NCBI GenBank assembly: GCA_007117775.1
Contig: SKFX01000094.1
Span: 1-10,350, forward strand
DNA length: 10,350 nt
Direction of reading: 5' to 3'
DNA from: Ilumatobacteraceae bacterium
GTDB lineage: Bacteria > Actinomycetota > Acidimicrobiia > Acidimicrobiales > Ilumatobacteraceae
In this document: positions 7,808 through 10,350 of the stretch, in pieces
Numbering within the stretch: the stretch's first letter is position 1
Layout of the letters: each line of letters opens with the position of its first letter
Made by a program: the position numbers and the translations under genes
The notes under the pieces: model-generated
The model's database searches: none
Told to the model about the DNA's origin: nothing
Seen by the model: only the letters and a program-made list of their open reading frames with translations

Positions 7808-8296
7808 TCAGCCCGCAGCCGGTGATCCGCGGAACGCCCCGGGATCGCCCGGTGCGGGGATCTCGGGTGCCTTCCACGAGGTCATGGCCACGATCTCAGC
7901 ACCGACACCGCGCCATTGTGCTGGCACCCAGCCCTCAGCTGCGGCGGCCACGGTGCCGTCGACGCGGATGAACACGAAAGCGGGGATCTCAGCGAGGCCG
8001 AGGGCGCGGACCACACTGCGGTCCTCATCGCAGAACACGAGGTACTGCTCGGTGAGCGGGCCCAAGAAGGCCTTGGTGTCGGCCTCATCGGCGGTCACGA
8101 GGAGATTCACCCGCACATCGGCGCCGCGGAACCCCTCCAAGATGCGCGTCGCGGTCTTGAGGATCCATGAACTCTCGTTGGTGTACGGGTCGAGTACCAC
8201 CGTCGCGAGATGGAAGGTGGTCAACCATTCGCTCAACGGACGAGCTTCGGCCCCCAACGGGGACAGCATCAGTTCGGGGGGCGGATCGGTAGCCAC
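7808..8296 (-). CDS. Redoxin-like (thioredoxin-fold) protein lacking the CxxC motif
   Basis: 162 residues from GTG 8296. The open frame continues upstream to 8467, but that part is low in coding character and contains the intergenic inverted repeat. The first recognisable beta strand is ATVVLDPYTNESSWILKTATRI (31-52), which looks like the strand-turn-helix carrying CxxC in thioredoxins, with TNES where the cysteines would be. Then come VRVNLLVTADEADTKAFLG (a second strand), YLVFCDEDRSVVRALGLAEIPAFVFI with the cis-proline at P105, and DGTVAAAAEGW (113-123), the usual last hairpin. The only cysteine is C89. There is no signal peptide or lipobox, so it is probably cytoplasmic. It leads the operon with hrpB five bases downstream. 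The fold assignment is by pattern only. With no redox pair it may be a structural or regulatory protein. The function is unknown. Confidence 0.75.
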   Translation of the reverse strand: MATDPPPELMLSPLGAEARPLSEWLTTFHLATVVLDPYTNESSWILKTATRILEGFRGADVRVNLLVTADEADTKAFLGPLTEQYLVFCDEDRSVVRALGLAEIPAFVFIRVDGTVAAAAEGWVPAQWRGVGAEIVAMTSWKAPEIPAPGDPGAFRGSPAAG

Positions 8297-8310
8297 GGCT
8301 CCTGATGGTA
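8297..8310 (-). promoter_or_regulatory. Probable promoter of the redoxin-hrpB-permease operon (-10 element TACCAT)
   Basis: On the minus strand TACCAT (8310-8305) fits TANNNT and lies eight bases before GTG 8296, giving a leader of zero to two bases. AGGAG also occurs here but only two bases from the GTG, too near for a standard ribosome site. A -35 region 17 bases upstream would touch the right-hand inverted repeat beginning at 8333, so that repeat could affect this promoter. Less certain than the other promoters because the spacing is eight, not six. Confidence 0.45.
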
Positions 8311-8332
8311 GCGACCCGAGCCACCGCGTCTC

Positions 8333-8363
8333 CAACACACCGTGCAGGGTGCTCGGTGTGTTG
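8333..8363. repeat. Near-perfect 31-base inverted repeat (hairpin A) in the divergent intergenic region
   Basis: CAACACACCG (8333-8342) pairs perfectly with CGGTGTGTTG (8354-8363). Inside, after one T-T mismatch, GCA (8344-8346) pairs with TGC (8350-8352), leaving a GGG loop. That is 13 base pairs in 31 bases, in non-coding DNA between two divergent genes. No gene ends here, so an ordinary terminator makes little sense. The plus-strand side is followed by TTGTTGTGG, only partly T-rich. It may be an operator for the adjacent minus-strand promoter, or part of an unannotated RNA. Confidence 0.7.
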
Positions 8364-8431
8364 TTGTGGATCCGCAGCGGCCGGCGATGGCATTCGACGA
8401 GATCATGCGATGGGGCATCTGCGGCACAACA
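8362..8431. repeat. Second, bulged inverted repeat (hairpin B) adjoining hairpin A
   Basis: TGTTGTG (8362-8368) pairs with CACAACA (8425-8431). After a three-base bulge (GAT, 8369-8371), CCGCAG (8372-8377) pairs with CTGCGG (8419-8424). The result is a 13-bp stem closing a 41-base loop (8378-8418), which contains a repeated GCGATGG (8384-8390 and 8407-8413). It overlaps hairpin A by two bases, so the two stems could stack end to end as a structured element of about 99 bases. No tRNA-like or riboswitch motif that I know is visible. Confidence 0.55.
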
Positions 8432-8453
8432 GGCCGACGGCGGATGGTCGCGG

Positions 8454-8465
8454 TAGCGTTCGGGC
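8454..8465 (+). promoter_or_regulatory. Leaderless promoter of the eIF-2B-like gene (-10 element TAGCGT)
   Basis: TAGCGT at 8454-8459 matches TANNNT, followed by six bases (TCGGGC) and ATG 8466. No Shine-Dalgarno is needed or visible. If transcription starts at the ATG, the two inverted repeats at 8333-8431 lie upstream of the transcript and can only act on this gene as DNA. Confidence 0.62.
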
Positions 8466-9263
8466 ATGCATCCGATCGAGCATCTGCGCCATGTGGCCAG
8501 GGCCCGCGGCGTGGATGCATCGACACTGGTGACCGAGACCGCCTATGCGATGAGCGCGATGCGCCTCGAACCCGAAGCCCTCGTGGTCGCCTGTCGTCGG
8601 GTGGTGCAGCGCCAGATCGAATGCGGCCCGCTGTGGTGGTTCGCATCGGCACTGCTATGCGCTCCGGATCCCGATGAGGTCATCTGGGAACTGGTGGGGC
8701 AGATCAGCGACGATGACACGGCGCGCCATCTGGGTCGCCTCATCGACGATGACGCGACCGTGGTCACGGTCGGATCCGGCGATCATCTCGTCGATGCGCT
8801 GGCGCGCCGCGGCGATCTGCGGGTGCTCAGCGTCGACTCACATCACACCGCCACCGGTGTGCTCCGCCGACTCGAGCGAGCCGAGGTGCCAGCCGATCCG
8901 GTCCCAGCCGAAGGTCTCGCCGCCGCGATCGGCATCGCATCGGCGGTGGTGATCCAGACTCCGGCAGCATCGCCGTCGACGGCGTTGGTCCCGGCGGGAT
9001 CGTTGGCCGCTGCACTGGCGGCCAGACACCATTCGGTGCCGGTGTGGTTGGTGGCGCCGCAGGGCACGGTGCTGCCCGGTGAGTACCTCACCCATATCGT
9101 CGAGCACTCCATCGATGCCGATCGGCCATGGGAGTGCGAGTTCGAGGTGATCGATATCGACGTGGTCGACTCGGTCATCACACCGACCGGTGCTCTGCGT
9201 CCCGCCGATCTGTCCCCGGGGTGTGCGTTCACGCCCGAGTTGTTGCGGATCTCGGCGATCTGA
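8466..9263 (+). CDS. eIF-2B alpha/beta/delta-like domain protein (degenerate, function unknown)
   Basis: 265 residues, with the ATG set by the upstream leaderless promoter. The N-terminal part is helical (about 1-90). A Rossmann-like part follows: DDATVVTVGSGDHLVDAL (95-112), LRVLSVDSHH (118-127), SLAAALAARHHSVPVWLVAP (179-198), and a C-terminal WECEFEVIDIDVVDSVITPTG region (222-242). This layout matches the initiation-factor-2B/methylthioribose-1-phosphate isomerase superfamily, whose C-terminus typically reads FD.TP...ID.IITE.G. The VIQTPAASPSTALVPAGSL segment (162-180) replaces the Asp/Asn-rich stretch that carries catalytic residues in the isomerases, so MtnA activity is unlikely. It diverges from the redoxin-hrpB operon and converges on a DUF2007-like gene. 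It may bind a sugar phosphate or nucleotide; the true role is unknown. Remote homology by eye, so moderate confidence. Confidence 0.7.
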   Translation: MHPIEHLRHVARARGVDASTLVTETAYAMSAMRLEPEALVVACRRVVQRQIECGPLWWFASALLCAPDPDEVIWELVGQISDDDTARHLGRLIDDDATVVTVGSGDHLVDALARRGDLRVLSVDSHHTATGVLRRLERAEVPADPVPAEGLAAAIGIASAVVIQTPAASPSTALVPAGSLAAALAARHHSVPVWLVAPQGTVLPGEYLTHIVEHSIDADRPWECEFEVIDIDVVDSVITPTGALRPADLSPGCAFTPELLRISAI

Positions 9264-9269
9264 CTCCTC

Positions 9270-9287
9270 GCCCGAGTGCAGTCGGGC
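9270..9287. terminator. Short hairpin between convergent genes, possible bidirectional terminator
   Basis: GCCCGA (9270-9275) and TCGGGC (9282-9287) form a perfect 6-bp GC-rich stem with a six-base loop. It lies 6 bases past the eIF-2B-like stop and 11 bases from the opposing DUF2007-like stop. No T-run follows on either strand, as is common for actinobacterial terminators, so the call rests on position and stem only. Confidence 0.5.
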
Positions 9288-9298
9288 AACGGTGCGGC

Positions 9299-9583
9299 TC
9301 AGTAGCCCTGTTTGGCCGGGGGATAGCCGGTCAACTCCTCGATAACAGCTTCGGCCTCGGCGAGGCGAGGCTCCATCACGAAGAGTCGCGCCATGGGTTC
9401 GCGGGCGCCGAAGCGGAAATGTGAGGTGTGATCCTCGGCCATGACCACCGGGATCTCGCGTTCCCACAGTTCGTGCAGCACCAGTTGCGCCTGCCAGAGC
9501 GGTAACCAGGCGGCTTCAGCGGAGCGATCCGGGTCGGGGGGACGTGGTTCGTGTTTGCCGAAGATCCAGTGCCACAGTCCCAC
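9299..9583 (-). CDS. Small DUF2007-like protein
   Basis: 94 residues from GTG 9583. The first 20 residues form a Trp- and Pro-rich lead (MGLWHWIFGK, then EPRPPDPDR). The rest matches the DUF2007 (putative signal-transducing protein) pattern: a first strand and helix AWLPLWQAQLVLHELWEREIP (24-44), VVMAEDHTSH in mid-domain, and the closing strand-helix ARLFVMEPRLAEAEAVIEEL (69-88). DUF2007 is a small alpha/beta ferredoxin-like domain with no known activity. No membrane segment or metal-binding cysteine is present. There is no TANNNT box or clear Shine-Dalgarno before this GTG, so the start is the weakest part of the call; starting later would cut into the domain. It converges on the eIF-2B-like gene and diverges from the hydrolase gene, 77 bases away. 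Confidence 0.75.
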   Translation of the reverse strand: MGLWHWIFGKHEPRPPDPDRSAEAAWLPLWQAQLVLHELWEREIPVVMAEDHTSHFRFGAREPMARLFVMEPRLAEAEAVIEELTGYPPAKQGY

Positions 9584-9647
9584 CCCGCCATCATCGCAGG
9601 CCGATGCGGTGCCGTCATATCGTCTGGCATCTCGACGCGGCGGCGTC

Positions 9648-9660
9648 TACGGTCGTGGAG
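9648..9660 (+). promoter_or_regulatory. Leaderless promoter of the dienelactone hydrolase gene (-10 element TACGGT)
   Basis: TACGGT at 9648-9653, the same hexamer as before the LLM gene, lies seven bases before ATG 9661. This supports that ATG over the much longer open frame back to 9544 and over the second ATG at 9670. Confidence 0.58.
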
Positions 9661-10344
9661 ATGGGAGACATGGTCGAGTTCGCGAGCAATGGTGGAACCT
9701 GTGGGGGATATCTGGCGGTTCCCGACTCCGGCGCCGAGGGCGCCCCCGGGGTGATCGTCATCCAGGAGTGGTGGGGACTCGTGCCCCATATCCGCGAGGT
9801 GGTGGACCGGTTCGCGGCGGCCGGGTTCTGCGCGATCGCACCCGATCTCTACCATGGCGAGTCATCGACCGAACCCGATGGTGCCGGCAAGCTGATGATG
9901 GCGCTCAATATCGAGCGAGCGGCACGCGATCTGTCCGGGGCGGTCGAGGTGCTGCGTGACCGCACCGGCCGCGAGACGGTCGGCGTCACCGGATACTGCA
10001 TGGGCGGTGGGTTGGCGCTGGTGCTGGCATGCCATCGTCCCGATGCGATCGCGGCAGCCGCGCCCTATTACGGCTTGATCCCATGGCCGACGGCACAACC
10101 CGACTATTCGGCGCTGAGCGCGACCGTGGTCGGTGAATACGCCGAGTTCGACGAGTTCTTCGGGCCCGAGCCGACCCGTGAACTCGAGGCCACCCTGCGC
10201 GGTCTCGGCAAGGACGCCACCTTGCACATCCATGCCGGGGCCCATCACGCGTTCTTCAACGACTCCCGTCCCGAGGTCTATGACGCCGACTGCGCTGCGG
10301 TGGCCTGGGAGCGGACACTCGAGTTGTTCCGCACCGTCATCTGA
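9661..10344 (+). CDS. Dienelactone hydrolase family protein (alpha/beta hydrolase)
   Basis: 227 residues from ATG 9661, chosen from the leaderless promoter and because the family normally begins about here (230-240 residues). The alpha/beta-hydrolase core shows VIVIQEWWGL (31-40) with E36, the nucleophile elbow GYCMGG (111-116) with C113, the acid in GEYAEFDEFFG (likely D164), and HHAFFN (195-200) with H196. Cys-Asp-His plus E36 is the constellation known from Pseudomonas ClcD/DLH, where Glu36 also occupies position 36. Such enzymes hydrolyse dienelactones in chlorocatechol breakdown, but most relatives act on other esters or lactones. With no aromatic-degradation genes nearby, the substrate is unknown. 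There is no signal peptide, so it is cytoplasmic. The gene is complete, ending six bases before the window edge. Confidence 0.93.
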   Translation: MGDMVEFASNGGTCGGYLAVPDSGAEGAPGVIVIQEWWGLVPHIREVVDRFAAAGFCAIAPDLYHGESSTEPDGAGKLMMALNIERAARDLSGAVEVLRDRTGRETVGVTGYCMGGGLALVLACHRPDAIAAAAPYYGLIPWPTAQPDYSALSATVVGEYAEFDEFFGPEPTRELEATLRGLGKDATLHIHAGAHHAFFNDSRPEVYDADCAAVAWERTLELFRTVI

Positions 10345-10350
10345 CGTCAC

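Noticed and set aside
8378..8431. tRNA-like TTCGA within the intergenic region
   Set aside because: There is no acceptor stem, anticodon arm or GGTTCGA context, so no cloverleaf can be drawn.
8297..8467. Upstream extension of the redoxin-like reading frame to an ATG at 8467
   Set aside because: The extra 57 residues have no family resemblance, would encode the inverted repeats, and would overlap the start and promoter of the divergent gene. GTG 8296 with a nearby -10 box fits better.

Overview
The window is ordinary chromosomal DNA from a high-GC actinobacterium. The evidence is an actinobacterial ABC-F protein resembling Mycobacterium tuberculosis Rv1473 (from memory), a probable F420-dependent luciferase-like oxidoreductase, an HrpB helicase, and mycobacterial-style leaderless promoters (TANNNT placed 6-8 bases before the start codon). 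A member of the class Acidimicrobiia would fit, but nothing here fixes the lineage. I see no insertion sequence, phage gene, CRISPR array, tRNA or rRNA.

Layout. Bases 1-69 hold the C-terminal tail of an upstream gene. Two plus-strand genes follow, each with its own leaderless promoter: an ABC-F ATPase (114-1730) and an LLM-class oxidoreductase (1755-2672). The latter converges on a minus-strand class I fumarase (2698-4401), with a small 14-base tandem repeat at the junction that can form two alternative hairpins. Further right, a three-gene minus-strand operon reads leftward: a redoxin-like protein without a CxxC motif (7808-8296), the DEAH helicase HrpB (5217-7802) and a TauE/SafE-type permease (4489-5220). 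The last two genes overlap by the four bases ATGA. The operon diverges from a plus-strand eIF-2B-like gene (8466-9263). The 169 bases between them contain two strong adjacent inverted repeats that no gene explains. The eIF-2B-like gene converges, across a small hairpin, on a DUF2007-like minus-strand gene (9299-9583). That gene diverges from a dienelactone-hydrolase-family gene (9661-10344).

Functionally these are mostly independent housekeeping or accessory genes: ribosome-associated ATPase, TCA-cycle enzyme, RNA helicase, anion permease, hydrolase and cofactor-dependent oxidoreductase. They do not form one pathway. I did not find a clearly new multi-gene system. The points most worth a second look are the structured divergent intergenic region at 8333-8431, the repeated leaderless promoter pattern, and two degenerate-fold proteins that flank that region (a redoxin without its active-site cysteines and an eIF-2B domain without obvious catalytic residues).
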